Assembly: GCA_964036155.1 (NCBI GenBank)
Contig: OZ038422.1
Location: forward strand, 15,833,201 to 15,897,200
Direction of reading: 5' to 3'
DNA from: Diploscapter coronatus
Lineage: Eukaryota > Nematoda > Chromadorea > Rhabditida > Rhabditidae
Length of the DNA stretch: 64,000 nucleotides
Below the pieces are notes generated by a model. It did not search any database. It worked only from the letters and a program-made list of their open reading frames with translations, and was not told the origin of the DNA. Numbering within the stretch: the first letter of the stretch is position 1; every line of letters starts with the position of its first letter. This document shows positions 36,684 to 47,900 of this stretch, one piece after another. The translations under genes and the position numbers were made by a program.

Positions 36684-37240
36684 TTAGAAGAATCTAAATC
36701 TCCTGAAGAATCGTTTAGTCCTCTCAATAGCGTTAGGATTAGGAGTGGAGCTAGCGCTGGTAGTTGTCTCGTCTCCCTCCTTCTTTTCTTCTCCTTCCTT
36801 CTTCTCGTCCTCTTCAGGCTTCTTCGTCGTCTCATCTGCCGCCTTATCTCCAGCAGCCTGATCAGCCGCTTTATCAGCACCAGCTTCTGGCTTTTCGGCT
36901 CCCTCCTTTTCAGCTCCTCCTCCAGCAGCAGCAGCAGCAGCAGCGCCAATACCGTTCATGTTGAGTTTGTCCAGTCGTTCATTGAGATGTTTGATATCAG
37001 TCTTCAACTCATCCTGACTCTTCATGATGTTTTTCAGCAAATCATTCACTCCGCTGCTCTGACCATTCTGAAAGATAGCATTTCAAAATTGTCATTTTCA
37101 TTTTTACATACAGAATTTCGAACAGCGTGTGATTTTGATACTATTGATTTAGTGATTCTTATATTGCTTGTCTCCAGCGAGGTGGCATAACAAATTGTGC
37201 CAAAAATTGCAAAAAAAGTTAGCACTCTCGTTATCGTACA
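36684..37240 (-). CDS. Small secreted protein with acidic spacer and cationic aromatic C-terminus
   Basis: Two exons on the - strand. The 5' exon ends at 37112 (donor GTATGT) and the 3' exon is 37067-36684, joined by a 44-nt intron ending CTTTCAG. The 5' exon encodes a signal-like stretch (VLTFFAIFGTICYATS), but no ATG is in frame, so the start is unresolved (a short upstream exon is likely). The mature part has an amphipathic helix (LLKNIMKSQDELKTDIKHL), then Ala/Gly runs, then a long Glu/Lys/Asp-rich spacer with net negative charge, a short Ser/Thr/Pro linker, and the tail RTKRFFRRFRFF at the stop codon. A dibasic KR precedes FFRRFRFF. The acidic spacer plus cationic aromatic tail resembles antimicrobial-peptide precursors; that function is inference only. 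Confidence 0.65.
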
Positions 37241-37619
37241 TAATTAGTCGTCAGAGTTTTTCATTTCCTGATTTTTTCAATACGATTCGTGGCTTTTTAT
37301 AGACATTGTCCGAGTGATCTGATAGCGAGAAATGAGTCAAATTTGTGTGGATAACGCTGGAAAGACAGACAAATGCGTCGGTAACGAGAAACTTTGGCGG
37401 CAAATCGCGCATCAATGAGTTTTCTAATTTAGCTATTTTTGCTCATTCAATTTGATGCCACTTTGCTAGAGGCGAGCGATAAGTAGAATTTAGTGAAGTC
37501 AAGAAAATCCCCGACATTTGATGTCAGTAAGTTAAAAAATACGATTTTGTTTTTTAAATGTACAAATAAATTAGGTCAAAATTATGCATTATTTCAGCTT
37601 TTCACGCTCTGTATTATCT
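37241..37619. other. Spacer between two - strand secreted-protein genes
   Basis: AT-rich. It contains the presumed 5' region of the 36684-37240 gene and the 3' UTR of the 37620-39644 gene. No further gene is visible. Confidence 0.4.
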
Positions 37620-39644
37620 TCAACTTCTCACCATTTTGTTATGTGCAAACTGCATGTCACGTCTCATGTTGGCGAGTTTGGAATTGACTCCTCTGACGCT
37701 CGAGTCAATGTTGCCGATGCTCGTCTGTACTCTGGTCGGGATGGCCGCAGAACAGCGGTTTGGCACCTGTTGTAGAGGAATGCGCTGTCGAGGTCCATGT
37801 GCCTGCAGTGGGTGAATTCGTCCTCCAGCAGCAGGAAGTGCGCGATTCTGAGGCGGCAGAGCTGCAGCAGTGCGAAGTGGTGGACGGTTTACAGCAGCGT
37901 TTCTTGGAGGACCAAAGTAGTGAGACGGTCTAGGCAGAGGTTGACCTTGAGCTCGTGGCTGGGGAGTTGCGGCGAAGCGCCCCGCGGGCTGGGGAGCGTG
38001 GAGTTGGTTGCTCGTTCTCGGCGTCGTTGCTGGAGCGTTCGTGAAGCGAGGTTGACCGCGCTGAGGCGGGAAATGTCGTTGTCCAGCACCTGCGACAGGC
38101 AGGGGATGATTGGTCATTGGAGCTCGGTGGAACATTTGCTGAAATCGACTTCCTCGTTCAAACTATGATTTTTCCCGTCAAGTTTAATCATAATTATTTC
38201 TTAGAATCGTAATCGTTCAATTTTTAGTTTCATCCTGTTTTCGATAAAATCTAGCATAGCAAAACCGAAAAAGAGTTAGTTTTAAAACACAATAACGTAG
38301 CATGTTTTCTTGAAAAGAACCTCGAAGGACTTGTGTTGTTTTTGTATAGTTTGATTGAAGAAAGAAAGAATCACCCCTTGTCCTTGCGCAACTCCGACTG
38401 GTCTGGCAGGCTGAGTTCCATTTGCCGAATGACCTGCTGGATGGGCAGCAGGAGCCTAAAAATCGATTCATCAAAATCGTAGTCGGAATTTTGGCAATTT
38501 GGAGACTTCGTGATATATCCAGAATTTTTGAAAATGTCATGATGGCGGAATGGTGCAATACGAAACGATCAAAAACTTTCCTTGAGTTTGATGAAACGTA
38601 AATTTAGCTAAATGTTTCTTTTTTCTATCATTTCTATTGGTTGCTACTGCACTCCGTCATTTTCTCGTTTCGTCAAACCCAGAAAAGCGTTTCACCATTA
38701 TGCCAATTCCAACTCGCCTATCCACGTGCAAGAAAGTTATTTCAGATAAATCTCTGCGGAAATAGATTTTTAACATAGTCCTTTCTCTACAGTTTACAAC
38801 TTTATCTGAAGTAGTTGTTTATCACACGGAAGTTTGACGAAGAATCCAAATTGCCATGATTTTTATGCAACTGAACCAGCTAAACTATATTGCACTATGC
38901 ATTCTTTTTTGAACATAGGGTAAGCAAAAAGGGGCTAAATAGCGTGCAAAACTGAAAGTGCATGACAATTGTGAATGAAATCTGGTATTGAATATTTTTG
39001 CCATCAGAAAGCCGCACACGAATCTATTGGAACGAAGATCTATTGTATGATTCTGCGTATACGCATTATCTTGTTTCCGAGATTCTCTATCAGACGAAAA
39101 GTCAATGTCTGGATTCATGAATGACTCAGTGCGTCACCATTATGAACTTTCCGTAACATTTTAGAAGGAAAATCACATTGAAGACGCTTTTAGTCGCTCG
39201 TGGATCTAAGAAAATACCAATTTCATTCAAAAATATAGCAAAGAATCACATTGCAATGATATTTTTGCAATTTTTTTCCTGAAAAATGAAGAGAGGACGT
39301 TTTGGTGATTTGTGCAGATTCTAATCATCCTAATGATCGATTTACAAATTCCTTATGGCTCACAATGTGAGGATTTTTGCAAGCAATTCGAGGCATTGGC
39401 AAAGGGGAAGGACGAACGGTTTGCTTTTTCCCACGCGGCCTGAAGTAATCTGAAGCATTGTGTCTCCAGACCTGTCCGTTGTGCTGGATGACACGAGGTG
39501 CGGGCGCATCTAGGGTTGGCATTTCATCTGCTGTATCTCGTAAAGAATACCTATGCTCCGTCTCTGAGGTACGAACTGCTGTTGAAACTGCTGAACAGTT
39601 AGCCCAATTTGGAGAAGGGCGACGGCAACAATTAACAAACGCAT
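37620..39644 (-). CDS. Secreted Pro/Gln/Arg-rich protein
   Basis: Four exons in phase on the - strand give about 279 aa: 39644-39551, 39509-39364, 38455-38375, 38138-37620. Introns are 41 nt, about 0.9 kb and about 0.24 kb. Exon 1 encodes a signal peptide (MRLLIVAVALLQIGLTVQQ). The mature protein is low in complexity, rich in Pro, Gln, Ala, Arg and His (RAQGQPLPRPSHYFGPP, AAGGRIHPLQAHGPRQR), with one Cys in exon 2 and one near the end, and a final segment with SIGNIDSSVRGVNSKL. The exon 2 donor (ATT|GTGAGC) could be skipped: the frame stays open 13 more codons to a stop at 39325-39327, giving a 92-aa product, so exons 1-2 might be a separate small gene. No domain family recognised; an extracellular or cuticle-associated role is a guess from composition. 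Confidence 0.6.
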
Positions 39645-41886
39645 CCTGAAATGATGGCAACATGTCAAACGATCAAATTTGCGAATAAATATTGCCACCG
39701 AACTGCACCGCTTGAAATTTTACAAGATCTTACAATTGGAAAGACTATCCAAATGGTTAAAGAAAAAATAGTAAGATTTTCTTGAAAATCAGAGAATAGA
39801 CGTTTCTTCACTTTTTATTAATTTTAGAAATTGCATGAGTTTTCAAAAAATGGAGATGAAAACGTGGTGATAGTACAGGCATAGAAAAGTAGATTTAGAT
39901 TTGGAACAGATCTGCCAAGACTTTCCTTTCTGTGTCAAAAGTGAGGCTATCACTCCATCGTCGCCTTATACTGTCCAAATAAATTTTTGTCGAGAATTGC
40001 TTGAATATTCAAACACTATTTTCAGCCAGACGCGTTCTCTCAGCTTTAAATTTTAATAGATCATCACTTTTAAGATTTGAATCGAGTGATCAGCTTGCTA
40101 ATGATATGATGATAAGCGCATCGATAATATGTTGACATTGCGTAACAAAATATGCTTCAATGAAACAAACTAAACACGCTCAATGTTCTGCACGAAAAAC
40201 GAGGAACGACCGTGAATCGTTGAAATAAGAAGAGTTGCTAGCTGGGGGTGATCTGCAATTTTTAAGAAATTAAAACTGGGCGGAGCGTCGATGATTTGTG
40301 CTGGGATAGGAATGGAGTTGGGACGAGCGAAACATGGCGATGAGCGAGCGAGTTAGAGGAACTCGATGATATCACAGGAAGGAAAGCAGGGAGGAGGAGG
40401 AGGCGCGACAAGTTGGGTTATAAACTTTAGCAGCCCCGACGATTCTCAAGTAATTTACAAGAGCATCGAAATACAGAAGGGGAACATTTGAACGACGATT
40501 TGTGAATTTGAACGCTCGCACTCGTTCAAATTACTCGATGTTTCCTCTATTTTATTCTCGAACCCAAGAGCCTCATCAATTTCAATGCGCTGTCCCTCTG
40601 TTCCTCATCAGCCTTCATCAGCACTCATTGAGAAACAGGTTCTTGGCAGAGGGGAAGGGGAGGAAAGAGTGCTAAGTGATGCTTGGATGAATACTCATTT
40701 TCATGTTCAAATTCTCAATTACATATATTTTGATTTTCATAGTGACGGGCACAATTAATGTCCAGAGAGAATTAAACGTTTTAAAATTGATTTAGTTTTT
40801 TAAACGGCAGCCTGGAAAAGCGAATAGCACTGTCATAAAAAGAAATTGCTTGAAGAATGACCTCTCTCCAACTTCGATATGCTGCTACATGTGAATTTCA
40901 CGATGCAACAACTCTTCAAATTGCTTGAGAATTACTTTCGTGCATTTTGATTGAAGCATATCAAGGCAGAGTTTGTAATCGCTAGATAATTACCAGAATG
41001 AAGTATTGTGACTCAAAGACCAATCAAATTGCTTGGAATGTCAGGAAGTCTCTTGTGAATTTCCTGAACCAATTTGTCATAAAAATTTGTGTGTGCGTGT
41101 GTATTATTTGAACTGTTTGTGAAGCGTTATGAAAACAGGAATGGACTGAAGTTTTGTGATGCGCTTTTCATTCTGACTTGGCATTGGACAGGCAATCGAA
41201 AGGACTGTGCATCAAGCCATCAAGTTGACTTTCGACATTTCCTTCCAAATTACGAGGGAAGCAGGAAGGGCTACTTATGCTCTTCAACATTTAGTGCATA
41301 AGGGTTAGCAAACCTGCACGAAAGTTGAAAAATTTCGTGAATTTCATGCACAGAAATGATGCAGGTTCAGAATAAAAAAAAAAAAACGTTCAAAGCTATT
41401 ACATCAGTTTCTTATTCTTCCTACTTGTACTTGATCAAGTTAAAAAGTTACGAAACATCACATTTTTAAAATGGTCTTCGTGATTTACAATTCAAAATTT
41501 TGAATAAACAATCGCTTGAACATGTCTAGTTTTCAGCCTGAGTGCTTAACCCGGTTGAAAATTCTCGCAATAATGTATGCTAACTTTCATTTGTCAATGT
41601 CTGCAAAGCAAGGAAAGAAGAAAAAACTTCGATACCAAATTATAGGAACAGGCTGCACGGTGAGCATTTTTCAACTTGCCATCTGTTATCAGCATGCTCG
41701 AATTGACTCACCCTGCAGATATAGATCGATTTTGTGAGTAACACACGTAATTCCCTTGTAAATCTAAGTATAGAATTTGAACTTCATTCTCCAATTCGCA
41801 ATGCAATATATCATGAAAATTTGTAATCATTTATTTATCATCCTCAAACGAACACCTACACTATTTATTTATTTCCGTATTTAGAC
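39645..41886. other. Intergenic region
   Basis: No supported gene on either strand. It holds the promoter side of the 37620-39644 gene (GC-richer around 40270-40440, including GGGAGGAGGAGGAGG) and the 3' UTR of channel subunit A, with TTTATT (AATAAA on the - strand) near 41868. Confidence 0.45.
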
Positions 41887-44279
41887 TCAATAAATTAGAA
41901 CGAATAAGTTAATTACTGCACAAGTCGGGAAAATAATCAAACAAATAATGTGCAGTTTTCGATCGAAGAAATCGTTGACCCATTCGATGTATCGTTTTCG
42001 ATCCTCAGAAACTGTCGCATTCAATTTCTTGATCTTCAAAATTTTAGCGACTTTCTCCTCATGACTATGCTTAATCTTCGAAGCAGAAAGCACTATCACG
42101 ATGGATAGAGTAACCAACATGAGATTTGCAATGTTGAACAGGCCTAAAATTACATCGATAGTAAAATTATTCTCGTGCACGATGGAGTCGATAGGATTCA
42201 TCATTGGTAGAAAATTTCTTTACGAGCAAAAATGCAGCGGAGCTAAGATTGCATCACCCACTAACTTTTGTTTCGTCTCTTCATTCACTTTCGATGGACA
42301 CATTCGGCTGAAACTTGACATACATGCGTGCTTTGACCATCTCATTATGTGAGACTATTATCAGCCGCAACGCTTCACCAAAATTGGGCGAACAGGCAGA
42401 GCAGAAATTAGTAGATGATACAAACTTTTTAGCTTCACTATAAATTTCCCTAGATAAATATTGAATCTTTCACACTGGAAACTTATGCAAATCTTACTCA
42501 ATTTTGGTATGGATGAGGTTTTCGGCACAGATTCTGCAGTAATCTGCAGTACCATCGCAAAGGCTAAGATGGCTGCAAAGCCGAGATTCAACTGAATCTC
42601 TTTCAACTTGTCAAAAATACCAACTCAGAACTTACCTTTTCTAAATAGGTATCATACGAAAATTCACTCCAAAACATCCCAATTACCGACAGAAACGTCA
42701 TGATGAATGACGGTATGATGATCAAAATTACGTAATAAGTGGAGTGTCGTGTAAAAATGAAATTTACGCAGGCCTAAATAACCATGTGAAAGAGAACGTT
42801 TCGGGTTATTCAGAAAATCTTGCAATTTGATAATCGATATCGTAATAGGTGCTCTTGATGGTTTTCATCGAAACATTCGTGACGGACCATTCTCCATTTG
42901 TCTAAATTTTAAATTTTTGTTAAGCCTTTTCTACTTGAAGATACCATTACACTATAGTTGAAGCTTCGGTGAGTATTTGCATGAACTAGAGTCTCGACGA
43001 CGCCGAACGAGTATGACATCAAATAGTACGTGCAGTTCTGAGAATCAAATGGGAAATCCAATACCTAAATATTCCGAAACTAAAAAAGATTTTGACTAGT
43101 TTTAATTTGGTAACAACACTTGCACTAAGCGTATTTAGAATGAATAATTCTTATAGCTTTGAAACATTGATCGTCAAACTGTTTTCAAGATAGGATTTTT
43201 CGAAATGCGAAATGGAATCTAATTTTTAACCTTGCAAGATTTTCATTAGTTACACTTTTGATAATTCATGTTGTTCCAAAATTTTCTTATTTTCCGTTTT
43301 CTGTAAAAAATTGACCTGCATTTGACACATGAACGAAACTACATTCACCCGGTAATAACGGAGAGTCCCATTTGCATAGATTTCGACATTGCAGGCGTAC
43401 GGCTCACGAACTTCGACGCTGCTTTGACTAAAATTTAGTTTCACCTACAGACAATACATTTTGGAAAATTTCACATTTCATTTAGTATGAGACGAAATGG
43501 ATTTCTACATAGAAAAATCTAATGAAATTTGTAACAATCTGCATTATTTTAAATGTCTTACGTATCGTAACTAACGAAATCTGCTATCCACACTAAATCT
43601 TTATTCACGACGATGACATCGATATTGTCATATTTGGTAGGATCATAAGCAAGTCTTGGATCTTCCCATGCCTAAGCATTTTCATAAACCACAGCGAATA
43701 AAAAATCTTACGAGGTAACTCTCAACGACCAATTCGACAATCTGTTGAGGTTCGTTCTAAAATTGCATGAATATTTACCACAATTTAATAAAAGCAATTA
43801 CCAAAGCCAACATCCTCGAATAGATCAGAGTGTAATTGAAATTGATCCGATTTCGTAATGGCTGATTAGTTCGGGCTGAAAATTTCTACTATCAAGGAAA
43901 GGATTGTCGAAATGATCAACCTTTTGTATAAACCGGCGCAATATCCTTGCGGTAATTTCTCATTAAATCATTCAAGAGTCGAGTTTCAGCACTTATAAAA
44001 TCCATTCGCATTTTATATTCTTCAGCGTCTAAAATTTTCTCGAATAAAAGTATGATTTTCTCTGTTTCTTTAGGACAAAATATATTCAAAAAATGATCAG
44101 AAACATTGACTTTCTGAACTTATATTCTGAACATCAACATTTCCAAGAATTCTTATTTAACCTGTATAGTTGTTCTCGATCTTCCAAAAATCATCCGGAG
44201 CTTCAACTTCTACTCCTTGAAATTTAGAAATTTTGAATAAATTTAGGATGACTAAAAATATCTGAGTTAGGAATTTCAT
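41887..44279 (-). CDS. Cys-loop ligand-gated ion channel subunit A (intact)
   Basis: Eleven exons in phase give 417 aa: 44279-44162, 44028-43921, 43875-43802, 43756-43712, 43671-43562, 43427-43316, 43064-42945, 42901-42824, 42773-42636, 42591-42498, 42143-41887. A further in-frame ATG lies at 44399. Signal peptide MKFLTQIFLVILNLF; extracellular domain with RLLNDLMRNY and VWIADF; Cys-loop C186..C200 with exactly 13 residues between and the FPFDSQNC signature; TM1 (YYVILIIIPSFIMTFLS); TM2 EKLNLGFAAILAFAMVLQIT; TM3; short M3-M4 loop; TM4 ending at the stop. Glu before TM2 and no Pro-Ala-Arg motif argue for a cation channel. No vicinal Cys pair, so not a classical nicotinic alpha subunit. It belongs with the nematode-specific lgc receptors; ligand unknown. 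Intron 8 has a GC donor (42823-42822) where paralogue B has GT. Confidence 0.9.
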
Positions 44280-44932
44280 GATCTGAGTTGCTTGAGCGTC
44301 TGGGTTTTGATGACAAATGAGTTGAAACGAGAGCAAAACGAAAGAGTAAGTGAGTAGGAAGTTTTCTCGGCGAATTCGGAATGACTTAGAGAATTTCATT
44401 GGAACACCTGTTTTAGGTGCAGATAATTATTTCAGCTACAGCACGTACAACAATTTACTCACATTGTTATAATGTGTGGTGCAAAATTAGGAAGTTTGTC
44501 TGGGTATTGCCGTCAGCAAATCTCTATTTTTGTTTACAAAAATGCCATGAAAACTTACAAATTTATGAATGGTTTATACAGACCAAAATCGGTTAACAGA
44601 TTATATCAACACATTTTAGATATAAAATTATACTAAATGAATTTCTGAGGGCTCCTAGAAAAGGACATCGCTTTTTCTAAGAAATAGTATGAGGAGGCAA
44701 GAGAAGAAAGGAAAAAAAAACCGATATCTTTTTCTAACTGGTGTCCCGGTGTCTTTCTTAGAACTCTTTAACAATGTATATTTCTATTCATAATTTTTAT
44801 GCCCTAAATTATCACTATTCAATTAATCGTGTACCACTTTTTCTCTACAAAATTATCATTAAAAACCAACTATTTTTAGGATTAATTTCAATAAATATTC
44901 TGCAAAAATAATCTTATACAATTTTTAAAAAA
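44280..44932. other. Spacer between channel subunits A and B
   Basis: AT-rich, with the upstream region of subunit A and the 3' UTR of subunit B (TTTATT, the - strand AATAAA, near 44888-44893). The open frame extending subunit A to an earlier ATG at 44399 lies here. No other gene. Confidence 0.45.
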
Positions 44933-47900
44933 TCAGTAGTAAATCAGAACGAATAGATTGACGATTGAGGCTGTTGGAAATATCATCAAACAAATGACAT
45001 GAAACTTTCGATTGAGAAGACCCAATAGTTTCGCAAAGCAGTTTGATTTTTCCTCATCCAACGCCGTGCTGAGCCGCTGCTTGCCTTTCGTGATTTTCAT
45101 GACTTTATCTTCATTCTTTTTCTTCATTTTCGAAGCAGTCAAAACAATAGTTATGGAAATTGTAACTATCATCAGATTGACGATGTTGAATATCGCTGAA
45201 ACCATCAAATTTGATCAAAGATTTATATTTTTTAAAATAATTTCTGGAAGTTTCACTGCTGATTTATTTAAGATTAAAAAATTCTCTTACGAGACCATGT
45301 TAACACAAAAATATTTCGCTTACAAATTTTTGGAACAACAGATGTTTTTGGCAATGAATCGGCGGTGATTTGCAGCACCATTGCAAAGGCTAATATCGCT
45401 GCAAATCCGAGGTTCAGCTGGAATAAATCATAAAAATTTTCAATTAGTTCATCAAATTAGACTTGCCTTCTCCAAATATGTATCATAGGCAAAGTCTGAC
45501 CAAAACATACCTAAAAAAACATGAGAACCGTATTCCGCTATTATTTTTTGTTCGGGAAGATGCATTCTGGAGTAACTAAGACTTTGACTTTGACTTTGAA
45601 CGAAGGAATCGGGGTTTTCCGAACCCCAAAATGAACACGTTTTCGCAATACAAAGGATGTAAATGTTTCGGACTGATTTTTGGCACACAGCCACTTCATT
45701 GGATTTATCATCGGTCTAGATTGGGCCTTTTTATGCCTTCACAGTCTGAATATGACTTGGCTCCTATTTTGGGGGTCCCATACTACCACTTTTTAAGGCA
45801 TGCCGCGTTTTGCAAGGGAGCGACGTTTGCGCTCCTTAAACATACCCAAAACACATAGAAATGTGAGGATAAACGACGGTATGATGATCAGAATAACATA
45901 ATATGTGCAGTTTCTTGTAAATTGGAACTGCACTTTGGTCTAAAAAGAATAAATTTTATGAAGCGAAGTCGCATCATATTTTTCGAACTAATTGACGATA
46001 TTCTTACGATAAATTTGCATAAAATTTGAGAATTTAAACATCCTATGAAACTTTCCAATTCTTGTAATTTTATGCATCATTTTTCGAATTGTTCATGAAT
46101 ATCATATTCAGTTTGAAATTCTTACAATTTGATATCCAACTTCCGTATAGCTATTGTTGTAAGTCGACATTCTAATTCCAGTACAATTCCATTCTCCATT
46201 CGACTGAGTTCAAATAATAATGATGTCTTAATCATGTTAAATCTTACGACGTAATTATATGCGAAGCTCGGATGATAGCTGGAGCTAACTTCGGCCTCAG
46301 CTCTTCCGAATGAATATGACAGCAGATATAGTGAACAGAACTGTGAGTCGAATGGGAAATTTAGGGTCTACAATTTGAGATCATTTTGATTAAATTTGCC
46401 CGAAACTAGGCAAGTTTTCAGCAAGAACAAGAAAGTATTGGAAAAGGTACTCTCTAGAAGTTCGATGTTTAAGAAAATTCGAAAGGAGATTTCAGCGGAT
46501 AATTTAGATTAAAGGGGGATCCGTAAGAAGGGTTAGACTTAATATCTGCCTAATCTATATTCGCCAAATACCCAACCTGTAGTGCACAGATGTACTTTAT
46601 TTGGTGGATTCTATAATGATGTACCGTTCCATTTGGAGTAATTTCGACGTTACAAGAACTCGAGTCTCTTACTTCTACGGTACTCTCCCTAAAGTAACTT
46701 TTAATTGTTTGAATGATCAGAATCAGAATGCGTCTAGGTTTGTCCTACTCGAGTTTCATAGAAAAGTAATGGGAGGAAAGTGGAATAACTCCACATCTTG
46801 ATGAAAACATAAACAGTGAATTTTGAAATCGATATTTTCACAAAAGGGAAATCGCTTTCTTTCGCACTTTTTCCATAAAAATAATGAACTCACGTGTCGT
46901 AGCTAAAAGACGCAAGTGGAACTCCCGTTGTGAAGACAAAGCCATGGAAGTATTTTTCTCAAAATCTGATGGGATAGCCGAGCTTATAGCAAAAGCCGTA
47001 TGAAAAGCGGATCAGTGCAGCCAAAGGTATGAATTTCTGAAGATGATATTCGAAAGCTCCTTTTTGCGAATGAATTTCCGCCAAGCGAAAAGCGTGCCTT
47101 GCAAAAATGTTCCCTAGTGTAACATCTAATAATGGGCAAAGGAAAAAGTAAAATTATAGCCTTCGGATTTTTTTTTATTTTGACGAAAAATCGCTCTATG
47201 ACTGTCTTCACAAAGGGGGAAGGACTTGCAGCATAACTTGTAAAATCGGGCAGCCAAATAAACTCCTTATTGACGATAAGAAGTTGAATATCGTCATATT
47301 TTGACGGGTCGTAAATTAGTCGTGGGTCTCTCCATGTCTAACACAGAATTTATACAAGAAATTTCCGAAAAAATCTTACCAATTCACTCTCAACTATGAT
47401 AGTAACAATTTGCTGGGGTTCGTTCTAAAATCATAATTATTATTCTACATGCTCGACGGAATTTTTCCTACCAAGTCCAATAATCTTGCGTAAACCAGTG
47501 TATAATTTATTGGTGTCTTGTTCTGAAGTGGCTGAGAGTATCGAGCTGAATTACTTTGAAAAAATCCGATTTTTGCCCACAGTTGGAAGGGTCACAATTC
47601 GCATGCCACAAGAAGCCCAATCATTCCCCATCTTTCCCCTACAATGGATAATTCGCGATACCGAATTCGCATATTATTATTATTATTATTATAGTATGTC
47701 CGAAATACATAAATACCCCCGCGATCTCATTCCATCTCCGTTTTTAGTCTTCGAACAAACCCGATCTGGCCTCAAAGCAGCACTCGATTATCTTCTGTTC
47801 GTCTATCAGCAAATCGCAGAAACCTTCAGTAACTTAGTTGCGAAGGTGTGTTGTGTAGTTAAAGAAATCAGGTCAGTTGCATGTGGCAAACCAATCGACA

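Noticed and set aside
36764..36964. + strand frame rich in Ser, Pro, Leu and Gln
   Set aside because: Antisense shadow of the acidic low-complexity region of the - strand secreted protein.
37797..38168. + strand 123-codon frame rich in Ser and Arg
   Set aside because: Antisense shadow of the Pro/Arg-rich exon of the - strand gene.
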